From Streptomyces venezuelae (GTDB taxonomy: Bacteria > Actinomycetota > Actinomycetes > Streptomycetales > Streptomycetaceae), in NCBI RefSeq assembly GCF_008642295.1, contig NZ_CP029190.1:310001-374000 (forward strand): 64,000 nucleotides of DNA. Direction: 5' to 3'. The notes below the pieces were generated by a model that made no database searches, had not been told where the DNA came from, and worked only from the letters and a program-made list of their open reading frames with translations. Position 1 is the stretch's first letter. Every line of letters begins with the position of its first letter. The translations under genes were made by a program, and so were the position numbers. Positions 32,770 to 41,572 of this stretch are shown piece by piece.

Positions 32770-35573
32770 CCGGCGTCGCCCTTCTGGTCTCGGGGGGATC
32801 GGGAGGAGGGGTCGAGGGTGGTGGTGGTCGTGGTGAAGGTCTCCACGGCCAGTTCGGCGACATGGGCGCCGCGGTCGGACCGGGTGTGCAGGCCGCCCGG
32901 CTCGGGGAGCGGTTCGCGGAAGACCACCCGGTGGGCGGGGTCCTGGAGCAGCGCCTCGAAGGCGGCGAGCGACAGCAGGGCGGCGAAGTCGACGAAGACG
33001 GGTTTGGCTCCGGGAGCCCCCGGGGTCGCGGAGACGGTGGCGTACACCTGCTCCGGCAGGCCGTGGGCGCGGCGCCAGCGCTGCCAGTCCAGGAAGTGGC
33101 CGGCCTCCTGGGCGCCCCGGACGGGCAGGGCTCCGGCGGTGGTGGTCCAGCTGCGCCGGCTGAGGACCACGTCCCGGTGGACGACCCGGGGGCGTACGGT
33201 CACATCGCCGCGGGCCGGGCCCTCGGGGACGCCCGCCCACACGTCGAGGGGGGACATCGAGGACGGCGAGAGCAGCAGCAGGGTGCGCGGGATCGCGGGC
33301 AGTGCCAGCGGCACCAGATAGCCGAGGTAGACGGGGATGACCTCGCGGCCCAGCCGGTGCGAGCGCAGGGTGACCCGGGCGGTCGCCGGGTCGTGCTCGG
33401 CGTAGAGGTCGTCCAGGTGCAGTTGCCGGTCCTCGGGCAGGGTGCCGGTCTCGCCGGGGCAGACGATCTCGTAGTCGGTGAGCTGTCCGTGCAGGTTCAG
33501 GTTGGTGGTGACCGGGCCGCCGGTGACCTCGGCGAGGACGGCGCCCTCGGGGACGGTGCGGGCGGCGGTGGCGCGCAGGTCGTCGGAGAGCCCGGTGCCG
33601 GTGCCGGCGCCGGTGTCCGGGGGGTCGTAGACGTGGGTGAACCGGCTGAAGGGGAAGGAGAGTCCGCCGTAGGACCGGTTGAGTACCGTGCGCGGCCGGC
33701 CGGTTGCGGGGTCGCGGGCCGGCTGGATGTGGTGGCAGCGCGGCGCGTAGGAGGGGGCGAGCGGTGCCAGCGGCTCGGCAACCGCCTCGATGTCGGCCTC
33801 CTCCAGGCGGAGTTCGTCTGCGCAGGAGGGGTCGGCGTACCCGTCCCAGGCCTGCCGCATCCGGGCGGTGAAGGTGCGCCGGGCCTCGTCCAGGGCGCGG
33901 ATGCCGGGCAGGCCCAGCCAGTTCTCCTCGGGCACGTAGGTGCCGTGTTCGTCGAAGGGCCGGCGCCGTGCGGTGAAGGACAGGTACTGGTCGAAGAAGT
34001 CCTCGTGGAAGTCGTGCACCAGGCCGAGGAGGTCTTCGCAGCGACCGCCGGAGCCGTAGCGGGCGGTGAAGAACCCTTCGAAGGTGATCCGCTGGGCCAG
34101 GGTCAGGTCGAAGGCGGGCAGGATCCGTTCGACGGAGCGCAGCCCGGCCCAGTCGGGTGCCGGGCAGGGCAGGGCGCGGCCCGCGCTGACGTCCTCGTAG
34201 AGCAGGGTCTGCGGCAGCGGGGCGTCCGCCGGCGCCCCGAGCTCCTCCTGGGCGCGGCGCAGGCCGGAGCGCAGGACCCGCAGCAGGTCCAGGCGTTCGG
34301 CGCGGCCGGCGGCGGGATAGCGTTCCAGCGCTTCGGCGGGCGCCTGAAGGAGGGCCGCCAGCCGGTCGGCCCAGGGGGTGCCCAGGTCGGTGAGGGCCTG
34401 CCGGAAGGAGCGCAGCGGGTCGGTGCTGTGGACCTCGGTGTCGAGGAGGGGCACCCGGACGATGCCGAGCCGGCGCAGGGCGGTCAGGTACGCCTCGCCG
34501 TCCTCGGGGCCCGCGCCGTGCTCGGCTGCGAGCCAGTCGGCCAGTTCCTGGTGGCGGAGCTCGGTGTGTTCGGCGAACCGGTCCAGCAGCCGCTCCAGGG
34601 TGCCGCTGCGGCGGAGGAAGAACAGCCGGTCGGAGGCGGCGTCGAAGGTGACGGCGGCCGAGTCGTCGCCGGCGGTGACCGAACGGCGTACGTACCGGAT
34701 CCGGTCGCCGTCGCGGCCCCAGCCGGAGGCGGCGCGCAGCGGCAGGTCGCGGCGGCGGACCGGGTCGGCGAGGATCAGCTCGGCCAGCCGGGCCAGGACC
34801 ACCACATTGAGCCGGACATGGCTGGTCCAGGTGTCGTCGACACGGATGGCGGCGGCTGCGGCGGCTCCCGGGGCGGCGGGGTCGGTGAAGGTGCCGGTGG
34901 CGATGCCCGTGAGGGTGCTGAACGGGCTGGTCTTGCAGGCCGTGCGGTAGACGTACGAGAGCACCGAGCGCTCCGCCTTGCGGGCCCGGCCGTTCGGTAT
35001 GCCGGTCGCCGCGGTGTAGGCGTCGAGCTGGCTCTCCAGGACCGGGGAGGCGAGCAGCAGCCCGAGCCTCAGCCAGTCGTCGGCGAGCAGTGCGCGCAGT
35101 GCGGCCCGGGCGCGGGCGAGGTCGGCGGCGAGCCGGGGCGGTCCGTCGGCGCGCAGTTCCTCCAGCCGGCCGCGCCGGTGCAGCCAGGCCGTGAGCTCCT
35201 CGCCGGCCGCCGCGTCGAAGGCCTTGAGCGCGGCGACGGCCTCTTCGGTCCGGTCCGGCAGCCGGTCGTTGTGGATCTGCCGGCGCAGCCGCAGCAGGGC
35301 GCGGCGCTGGGCGGCGCCCGGCCCGTCGGGCGCCGGGTCGGTGGCGCCGACCGCGTGGTGGAGCAGGTCACCGAGGCGTTCGGCCCCGGCGCGCAGGGCC
35401 TCTTCGGCGGTGAGGACCTCCTCGGCCCAGCGGCCGGTGCCGGGGCAGCGCAGTGCTTCGACCGAACCGGCCGGAAGTCCGGCCACGCGCAGCATGAAAC
35501 GGTCGCCCGCCTGCCAGCGGGTGGTGCGCCGAGGTGCGGTCTCGGTGGTGTCCGTGGTGTCCGTGGTGCTCAT
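32766..35573 (-). CDS. LanB-type dehydratase, glutamylation (N-terminal) domain
   Basis: A 935-residue lantibiotic-dehydratase N-terminal-type protein, cytoplasmic. It transfers glutamate from Glu-tRNA to Ser/Thr hydroxyls of the precursor. Markers are 'SVLSYVYRTACKTSPFSTLTGI' (split; near residue 205-225), the region 'HLDDLYAEHD', and 'VHRDVVLSRRSWTT' near the C-terminus. The elimination half is a separate gene directly downstream, a split arrangement as in thiopeptide and goadsporin clusters. The start at 35573 follows a 23-bp gap from the dehydrogenase stop and begins with a Thr/Asp-rich tail. Confidence 0.92.
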   Translation of the reverse strand: MSTTDTTDTTETAPRRTTRWQAGDRFMLRVAGLPAGSVEALRCPGTGRWAEEVLTAEEALRAGAERLGDLLHHAVGATDPAPDGPGAAQRRALLRLRRQIHNDRLPDRTEEAVAALKAFDAAAGEELTAWLHRRGRLEELRADGPPRLAADLARARAALRALLADDWLRLGLLLASPVLESQLDAYTAATGIPNGRARKAERSVLSYVYRTACKTSPFSTLTGIATGTFTDPAAPGAAAAAAIRVDDTWTSHVRLNVVVLARLAELILADPVRRRDLPLRAASGWGRDGDRIRYVRRSVTAGDDSAAVTFDAASDRLFFLRRSGTLERLLDRFAEHTELRHQELADWLAAEHGAGPEDGEAYLTALRRLGIVRVPLLDTEVHSTDPLRSFRQALTDLGTPWADRLAALLQAPAEALERYPAAGRAERLDLLRVLRSGLRRAQEELGAPADAPLPQTLLYEDVSAGRALPCPAPDWAGLRSVERILPAFDLTLAQRITFEGFFTARYGSGGRCEDLLGLVHDFHEDFFDQYLSFTARRRPFDEHGTYVPEENWLGLPGIRALDEARRTFTARMRQAWDGYADPSCADELRLEEADIEAVAEPLAPLAPSYAPRCHHIQPARDPATGRPRTVLNRSYGGLSFPFSRFTHVYDPPDTGAGTGTGLSDDLRATAARTVPEGAVLAEVTGGPVTTNLNLHGQLTDYEIVCPGETGTLPEDRQLHLDDLYAEHDPATARVTLRSHRLGREVIPVYLGYLVPLALPAIPRTLLLLSPSSMSPLDVWAGVPEGPARGDVTVRPRVVHRDVVLSRRSWTTTAGALPVRGAQEAGHFLDWQRWRRAHGLPEQVYATVSATPGAPGAKPVFVDFAALLSLAAFEALLQDPAHRVVFREPLPEPGGLHTRSDRGAHVAELAVETFTTTTTTLDPSSRSPRDQKGDAG

Positions 35574-35596
35574 GGTGTCGGCTCTCCTCGGGCGGT

Positions 35597-37192
35597 TCAG
35601 GCGATCTCGTGCCGGAAGTCGGCGGGTCGCGGGCGCTCGTGGCCGAGCAGCATGATCAGCAGCGGTGCCTCGTCGGTGCCGGTGAGCCCGAGCTGCTCGA
35701 TGTGGGAGATGTTGTCGAAGCCGAGGGCCACGCCCGCGCCGAGGCCGAGGGCTGCGGCCGTGGTGTAGAAGGTCTGGGCGACGGCCCCGACGGTGCCGTT
35801 GACCAGCCGGTAGCCGCGGTCGCCGACGGCGTCCAGCACGGCGGTGGTGCGGACGGTCGGGACGAGGACGGCGGCGGCCTGTTCCAGGTTGTAGTTGGAG
35901 AGGAAGTAGTTGCGCTGGAGGAACGGTCCGGGCGGGCCCGGTACCAGCAGCCGCAGGGTGGGTCCGGCGGGGTCGTCGGGATCGTAGGCGTAGGTGCCGG
36001 GTGCCACGCCTACGACATGGTTGACGAAGACGTACAGGCTGGTCAGGCGCGGCCCGTCCGGGCCCTCGGCCTCGGAGCCGAGCGAGGTGGCGGCGCAGTC
36101 GGCCAGGGTGGCGGCCAGCTCGGCCGCGGTGACCGGGCGGCCGGCCTCGAACCGGCCGAAGCTGCTGCGCCGGGCGCGCAGCGCAGCCGCGGGGCCGAGC
36201 CGGGCCGGTGCCGGGGCGGGCAGCGGCACCGGTGGCTGCCCGGTGGCGCGGGCCGGGAGGGCCGCGGCCGGGGCGAGGGCGCCGGGTGCCGGACGGTCGG
36301 CGGCGCGGCCGAGGGTGGCGGTGTGGATCCGGCGCAGGGTCTCGAACTCCAGGACGGTACGGGAGCGTTCGCTGTCGCGGTGCCCGACCGCGGGAGGCTC
36401 GCCGGGCGGCCCGTCAGTCGGAACGGCAGCCGGAACGGCACCGGAGGAGCCCGCCCACTCCAGCGGGATCACCGCGAAGAAGCCCTCGTCCTCGGGTGCC
36501 ACCCCGATCAGCCGCGCCAGCCGCTCCTCGTCGAACCACATCACCGGGGCGATCCGCAGGCCCTGTTCCGCGGCCCAGAGCCGCCAGGTCTGGATCAGCG
36601 CGCCGACGTCCATGCTGACGGCGTGAAAGGAGAAGCTGTTGTACTTGAAGGCGTTCTGCCAGTACTTGACGCCGAGGATCAGGTACTGGCCGCCGCCCGG
36701 AACGCCTGCTCCGGCGCCGAGGGCCGCATGCACCTCCGCGGTCACGTCTCCGGCCAGCAGCCGCCGCATCCCGTGCTGATGGGGTGTGTAGTGGTACAGC
36801 CCCGGTACCACGGGCGCGCCGGCCCCGGCGGCCCAGTAGACGCCGACCGGGTACAGGCCGCCGCCGGAGGCCGTGCCCCGGGACCAGTTGGCGTGCGTGT
36901 AGTGCGGCAGGGCGGCCAGGTCGGTGTTGGCCTGGACGGCCAGCCGGCGGCCGGTGAACCCGTAGCTGTCCTGGAGCATCCCGCCGAGCAGCGGCAGGGT
37001 GAACCCCTCCCCCGGGCCCGCGGCGGCACCGGGCACGGCAGTGGGGGCGGTGGGCAGGGTCAGCAGCTCGGTTCCCGGGTAGTACTTCGCCTTCCGGGGC
37101 CGGTCCGCCCAGTCGGGCACGAAGTCGACGGGCTCCATGGGGATCCGGCCGCGGTGCATGATGTCGTGCGCGTAGTCATGGGCGTAGCCCAT
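35597..37192 (-). CDS. Double SagB-like FMN azoline dehydrogenase
   Basis: A 531-residue nitroreductase-fold protein, predicted to oxidise azolines to aromatic azoles with FMN. Two nitroreductase-like halves are visible. The first has 'SRGTASGGGLYPVGVYWAAG' near residue 105 and 'LGVKYWQNAFKYNSFSFHAV' later; the second starts near 'ALRARRSSFGRFEAGRPVT' (~345). The Pro/Ala linker between them is long. Translation starts with GGAGGACCC before the ATG at 37192. It lies between the second YcaO and the dehydratase in the operon. Confidence 0.9.
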   Translation of the reverse strand: MGYAHDYAHDIMHRGRIPMEPVDFVPDWADRPRKAKYYPGTELLTLPTAPTAVPGAAAGPGEGFTLPLLGGMLQDSYGFTGRRLAVQANTDLAALPHYTHANWSRGTASGGGLYPVGVYWAAGAGAPVVPGLYHYTPHQHGMRRLLAGDVTAEVHAALGAGAGVPGGGQYLILGVKYWQNAFKYNSFSFHAVSMDVGALIQTWRLWAAEQGLRIAPVMWFDEERLARLIGVAPEDEGFFAVIPLEWAGSSGAVPAAVPTDGPPGEPPAVGHRDSERSRTVLEFETLRRIHTATLGRAADRPAPGALAPAAALPARATGQPPVPLPAPAPARLGPAAALRARRSSFGRFEAGRPVTAAELAATLADCAATSLGSEAEGPDGPRLTSLYVFVNHVVGVAPGTYAYDPDDPAGPTLRLLVPGPPGPFLQRNYFLSNYNLEQAAAVLVPTVRTTAVLDAVGDRGYRLVNGTVGAVAQTFYTTAAALGLGAGVALGFDNISHIEQLGLTGTDEAPLLIMLLGHERPRPADFRHEIA

Positions 37193-37220
37193 GGGTCCTC
37201 CAGCGGGGGAAGCAGCGGAA

Positions 37221-39185
37221 TCAGGGGAAGGGGTGCGGCGCCGGGTTGAACTCGGCTGGCTCCAGGTCGCGTTCGCGCAGACCGGCGGCGTGCAGGGCGG
37301 TGCGCAGCCGCGGCATGCCGAGGGCCCGTTGCCGGGACCAGCCGAAGTCGATGGGCAGCAGCCCGGGGACGAGGACGCTCACCGTGTGCAGGCCCAGCGC
37401 CCGCTGTTCCGGCAGCGTCTGGTCGACCGCCACCACGTCGAAGCCCTCGGCCGTCACGGCCGCGACGCACCGGTCGAGGTCCTCGCGTACGTCCGCGGAG
37501 ACGGCGGGTGCGCCGGGCGCCGCGGCGTCCGGCCAGGCCAGCTCGGCGACCGTGCGCATCCGGGACTGCGGGGCCCGCAGCAGGAAGTCGGCGTGCCGTC
37601 CCATCTCGGGGACCCCGTACACGAGGGGGTGGTCGTGCAAGGCGGTGACCAGATCGAAGTCGGCCGCCATGGCGCGCAGCCGGGCCTCGTCCCGCTGGGT
37701 GCGCCCCGGCAGGTTCACGGCGTCGGTGGCGATCTCGCAGAGTGCGGAGTCGAGGGCCGATTCGGGGTCGAGTCCGGCGCCGGCGCCGAAGCACATCCGG
37801 CCGGTGCCGCCGTCGAACCGTTCGGCCACGGCGGTCACCACCGGGATCGGGAAGGTGATCCGGGTGTCGAAGAACCGGGCCCGGTAGCCGTACATGGCCA
37901 GCCGGTCGGCCATGGCCCGGGTGGCCGGCCGGGCGCTGCTCGCCGGGTCGATCTCCGGCAGCGGCTGGCGTCCGTACCAGGTCAGCAGGAAGGCGTCCCG
38001 CTCCACGACCTCCATCAGGCCGAAGTAGACAGCCTCGGCCAGACTCCCGCCGGAGGCACAGCCGTTGGAGCTCTCCTGAACGAACCGGTTCTCCAGACCG
38101 GGTGCGTGATAGTACGTCAGGATCTCCGGTACCAGGCGGGGAACCCGGTCGCGCAGCGACCAGCCCCAGACCCAGGGGATCTCCCGGTCCGGATCGAAGG
38201 GCCGCACCCGCGGGTTGTCGCGGTGGAAGCGTTCGCTGTAGAGCCCGACGTCACGCGGGTCGACGGCGTCCGCGCCGAAGCTCTTGAGGGTGCCGGACAC
38301 GCTGGTGGTCCGGGACCGGGCCCGCATGCCGGCGTACCGTTCCAGCCCTTCCAGCACGCCCACCCGGGCACTGCGGTCGAAGGAGTCGGTGTGGCCGCCC
38401 CAGAACGTCTCGCGCAGGTACTCGCCCGAGCGCATGGAGAAACAGCCGATGGTTGCGGAGGTGCTGGTGGAGGAGATGTCCTGCACCAGGGAAGGTCCCA
38501 GGGCGCCGCACAGCGGATTGGCGAACGCGGCCACCTCGATCCCGTACGACTCCAGGGGCCGGGTCCGGAACACTCCGGGCCGGTACTTGGGGGCGGCCGT
38601 CAGCTCCGGCTCGGCCGGGGCGTCCGTGCCGGGCGTGGCGCAGACCGGGCACTCCGGGTCCGGGACCAGCGGATAGCGCCGTACGGTGCCACTGCGCAGG
38701 TCCAGCAGCCGTACCTGGCGGAACGGGCCGGCGGGCGACGGCACGGCTGCGTCAACCGGTGTCGGAGCCGCAGCGGCAGCGGCCGTGACGACGGCCGCCA
38801 GCTGCCCGGCAGCGAACGGGTGCGCGTACGGCCAGGGCCCGGCCGGGCGGGTGCCGCCGCCCAGCTCCAGCGCATCGCGCAGCGCCACCGAGCGGACGGC
38901 CTGCCAGCGCCGCTCCAGGCACCGTGCACAGCCGTCCGAGGTGCCGATCACCACATGGTGGCCGTACAGGTGGACGGGGACGGTGGCCTGGTGCTGCCCG
39001 GCGGCTTCGGGCGGGGGCGTGCGGAACGCGTCCCGCAGGCCCAGCACCGACAGGCTGACCCGCGGGCCGTTCAGGGCCCGGAGGGCGGCGGCGAGCAGGC
39101 CGGCGAACCGCTCGGCGGCCTCCGGCCCGAGGCCTTCGGCCAGGCCGTCGGCCAGGACGGCGGGCGCCGGGTGATCAGGCGTCAT
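37221..39185 (-). CDS. YcaO-domain cyclodehydratase (copy B)
   Basis: A 654-residue YcaO with the same layout as copy A: an N-terminal region with 'CARCLERRWQ' and 'CPVC' zinc-type Cys pairs, then 'LEGLERYAG', 'EVVERDAFLLTWYG' and a terminal PHPFP. It overlaps the ThiF-like gene by 11 bp and is therefore the natural partner of that protein. The two copies share the signature blocks but differ clearly elsewhere, so they look like diverged paralogues, not a recent duplication. Division of work (Cys versus Ser/Thr, or different positions) is plausible and untested. Confidence 0.93.
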   Translation of the reverse strand: MTPDHPAPAVLADGLAEGLGPEAAERFAGLLAAALRALNGPRVSLSVLGLRDAFRTPPPEAAGQHQATVPVHLYGHHVVIGTSDGCARCLERRWQAVRSVALRDALELGGGTRPAGPWPYAHPFAAGQLAAVVTAAAAAAPTPVDAAVPSPAGPFRQVRLLDLRSGTVRRYPLVPDPECPVCATPGTDAPAEPELTAAPKYRPGVFRTRPLESYGIEVAAFANPLCGALGPSLVQDISSTSTSATIGCFSMRSGEYLRETFWGGHTDSFDRSARVGVLEGLERYAGMRARSRTTSVSGTLKSFGADAVDPRDVGLYSERFHRDNPRVRPFDPDREIPWVWGWSLRDRVPRLVPEILTYYHAPGLENRFVQESSNGCASGGSLAEAVYFGLMEVVERDAFLLTWYGRQPLPEIDPASSARPATRAMADRLAMYGYRARFFDTRITFPIPVVTAVAERFDGGTGRMCFGAGAGLDPESALDSALCEIATDAVNLPGRTQRDEARLRAMAADFDLVTALHDHPLVYGVPEMGRHADFLLRAPQSRMRTVAELAWPDAAAPGAPAVSADVREDLDRCVAAVTAEGFDVVAVDQTLPEQRALGLHTVSVLVPGLLPIDFGWSRQRALGMPRLRTALHAAGLRERDLEPAEFNPAPHPFP

Positions 39186-41442
39186 GGCCCGGCTCCTGCA
39201 CCGCCGTCAGCAGCACCCGTACGGTGTGGATCCCGGCCTCGGTCAGGTCCGCCGGGCCGGTCGGCACCAGATAGGCGTCCCGCCCGGCCGCCCGCAGCCG
39301 CTCCAGCACCTCCGGCCAGTCCGCGACCGGTGCGCCCGGCAGTCCGGGCGCGGTTCCCGAGACGGTGAGCGTACGGGCGTCCAGGTCCCGCAGCAGCGGA
39401 TCCCCGGTGTCCGCGACGACTCCGGCCGCGCTACCGGACGTGGTTCCGGCGGTTGCCTCGTCGCGCTCGTACTGGACGGCGCCGATCAGGTCCCGGAGCG
39501 CGGCCACGGCAGCCGCCTGCCGGTCCGGGTCGCTGCCGATCGCCCAGCGCCCGCCGGAGCGGGCCAGCAGCACCTGGATGCCGCTGTGGGCCGCCTCGCC
39601 GAGGTCGAGCAGCTCGACCGGCAGGTCCAGGCGCTCCGCCGACCGGATCAGGAAGGCGACTTCGGGGTCGGTCTCCCCGGCCGTGGGCACGATACGGGCC
39701 GCCCTGCCGCGGACGGTGCGCAGCAGGGCGTCGTGGGCGAGGGCGGAGAGCAGTCCGGCGGCTGCCGCATCGGCCGGGGCGGGCCCGGCTCCGGCTCCCG
39801 CCCGGGTGCGTTCGAACAGGCGGGTGGTGTTGTGCGGGCCGAAGGGACGCACGGCTCCGGCCGGGACCAGGACGGGCTCCTTGGTGAGCAGCGAGACGCC
39901 CTGTTGGTGGGCGACCGGTGCGGAGCCGGCCGCCGCCCCCGAGGCAACGGTGAGCGGGGGCGCCACCGGCCGGCCGGGGCCGGGAGTGACCAGGTGCCGG
40001 GCGGGTGCCACGTGTTCGGCGTACACGATCGCGGCGGCGTCCAGGGCTCGCATCCGGGCGCCGGCGACATGGTGGACGTCGAAGGCGGCCACGGACCGTC
40101 GGCCGGTGTGGCCGATGCCGAGCTCGACCGCGCTCAGCTTCAGCGGTATCTGGGTCAGCGGCTCGTCCGCGTAGCGGGTGAACACCCCGGCGTGCGGCCG
40201 GACCAGGACCGCGCGCCGGTTGAGCTCCTCGACGAGGGCGTCGGCGTCCCGGGCGGTGTCCAGGGTCGGCAGTCCGGGCCTGCCGGAGGTGCCGGCGGCC
40301 GACAGGTCCACGGGGGTGACGGCGGCCGGCTCCTGCGCGGTCTTCTCGGTGTGCCGGGCGCAGAACGGGCAGGCCGGGTGCGGGAGCAGCGGTTCCGCGG
40401 TGACGTCCAGGGATTCCAGGTCCTGGACCAGGATCTGCCCTGCCGTCTCGGCGGGCAGCGCACCGGAGGCGGCGCGGAAGAGCTCGTAGCCGAGCAGGTT
40501 GCCGATCATCGCCGCCTGCGGGCCGCCCGGCACGGCCGTGCCCGGCACGGCCGTGCCCGGCCCGCCTGCGCCCGGGAGTGCCAGCGTGCTCCACAGCTCG
40601 GCCGCGGCGGCGGCCCCGCCCTCGGTCGCGCCGGCTCCCAGCCGCAGTGCGGCGCAGGCCCAGCAGCCTGCCGCGCCGGACCGGGTCTGCGGACCGATGA
40701 CGGCGTACGAGCCGAACGTCCAGGCGGGCAGCAGCAGTTGCCCACCGGGCAGGCCGGCGCGGAGCAGCGGCAGCAGTCGGGCCGGGGCGGACTGCCCGCC
40801 GCCGGTGACCACGACGGCCTGGTAGCCGTCCAGTGCGGCCGGGTCCAACGGCTCTCCCGGCGCGCCGGGCAGACGGCCGATCACGGCCGGGCACCCGTCG
40901 GCGGCGGCTTCGGCGGCCTCGGCCTCGGCCTGCGCGGTGTCCAGGCCCGGCAGTACCCCGATGGCGGCGCAGCCGTTGCGGACCAGGCTGAGCACGCACC
41001 AGCGGGCGATCTCGTCGTCGCCGAGGACGGCGACCCGGGTGTCGCGGAAGCTCCGGAACCGGGCCTCGGCGTCGTCGGAGTAGTGGTCGGCGTAGGCGAT
41101 CTGCGGGGCGTAGCGGCGGGCCACGTCCTCGGGCAGCACCGGTTCGGCGGCGGGGCGGGCCGGGACGGGGCGGGCGAAGTCCCGTTCGTACAGGGTCTTC
41201 ACGAGTTCGCAGACCATTCTGCGCTGGGCGTCGCCCAGCCCCGTACAGAGTTCGGCCACCGTGTGGTCGCCGTTGAGGTGAGGGACGATCAGGGTGGCGA
41301 AACGGTAGGCCGATGCGGCGGTGAGGCGGAATCCGCCGTCGGCGTTGTGGAACAGGACGCCGTCCGGTGTCTCGGTGAAGAGCACATCCCGGCGGATCCG
41401 GGGGCGGGTCGGGGAGAGGGTTTCGTACGTCGTCTGGGCCAT
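39175..41442 (-). CDS. Ocin-ThiF-like leader-binding partner of the cyclodehydratase
   Basis: A 755-residue fused E1-like/PqqD-type protein. Residues ~25-90 ('FHNADGGFRLTAASAYRF', 'HTVAELCTGLG') form the winged-helix leader-recognition element. Next comes a degenerate Rossmann-like E1 region ('VAVLGDDEIARW', then CWAC and CPFC zinc-type pairs), and a C-terminal part of unknown fold. Proteins of this class hand the precursor to YcaO. It is the first biosynthetic gene after the SARP regulator and overlaps YcaO copy B by 11 bp. Short direct duplications (GTAVPGTAVPG) near residue 300 indicate a flexible loop. Confidence 0.9.
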   Translation of the reverse strand: MAQTTYETLSPTRPRIRRDVLFTETPDGVLFHNADGGFRLTAASAYRFATLIVPHLNGDHTVAELCTGLGDAQRRMVCELVKTLYERDFARPVPARPAAEPVLPEDVARRYAPQIAYADHYSDDAEARFRSFRDTRVAVLGDDEIARWCVLSLVRNGCAAIGVLPGLDTAQAEAEAAEAAADGCPAVIGRLPGAPGEPLDPAALDGYQAVVVTGGGQSAPARLLPLLRAGLPGGQLLLPAWTFGSYAVIGPQTRSGAAGCWACAALRLGAGATEGGAAAAAELWSTLALPGAGGPGTAVPGTAVPGGPQAAMIGNLLGYELFRAASGALPAETAGQILVQDLESLDVTAEPLLPHPACPFCARHTEKTAQEPAAVTPVDLSAAGTSGRPGLPTLDTARDADALVEELNRRAVLVRPHAGVFTRYADEPLTQIPLKLSAVELGIGHTGRRSVAAFDVHHVAGARMRALDAAAIVYAEHVAPARHLVTPGPGRPVAPPLTVASGAAAGSAPVAHQQGVSLLTKEPVLVPAGAVRPFGPHNTTRLFERTRAGAGAGPAPADAAAAGLLSALAHDALLRTVRGRAARIVPTAGETDPEVAFLIRSAERLDLPVELLDLGEAAHSGIQVLLARSGGRWAIGSDPDRQAAAVAALRDLIGAVQYERDEATAGTTSGSAAGVVADTGDPLLRDLDARTLTVSGTAPGLPGAPVADWPEVLERLRAAGRDAYLVPTGPADLTEAGIHTVRVLLTAVQEPGHDA

Positions 41443-41465
41443 GGGACACCCCTGGGTGCGGTCTG

Positions 41466-41555
41466 GGTGGGAGGGGAGGCGGTACGAGGGAGGGAAAGAG
41501 GCAGGAGGCAGGAGAGGGGAGGGAGCGGAGAGGGGAGGGCAGGGTGGGACGGATG
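41466..41555 (-). promoter_or_regulatory. Pyrimidine-rich leader between SARP and biosynthetic genes
   Basis: In the 130-bp gap after the SARP stop, the + strand is about 88% purine over ~90 bp, so the operon transcript (minus) is C/U-rich and poor in G. Such C-rich, weakly folded RNA resembles Rho-utilisation sites. It could limit read-through from the regulator gene, or act as an unusual leader for the biosynthetic genes. No function is shown. Confidence 0.4.
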
Positions 41556-41572
41556 GAACGGAGCCGGCCGGG

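Noticed and set aside
32862..35768. 968-codon + strand frame over the LanB gene
   Set aside because: Antisense shadow of a well-supported dehydratase.
26595..41442. Straight thiopeptide call
   Set aside because: Only one SpaB-C protein is encoded, so a pyridine-cored product is not supported by the window alone.
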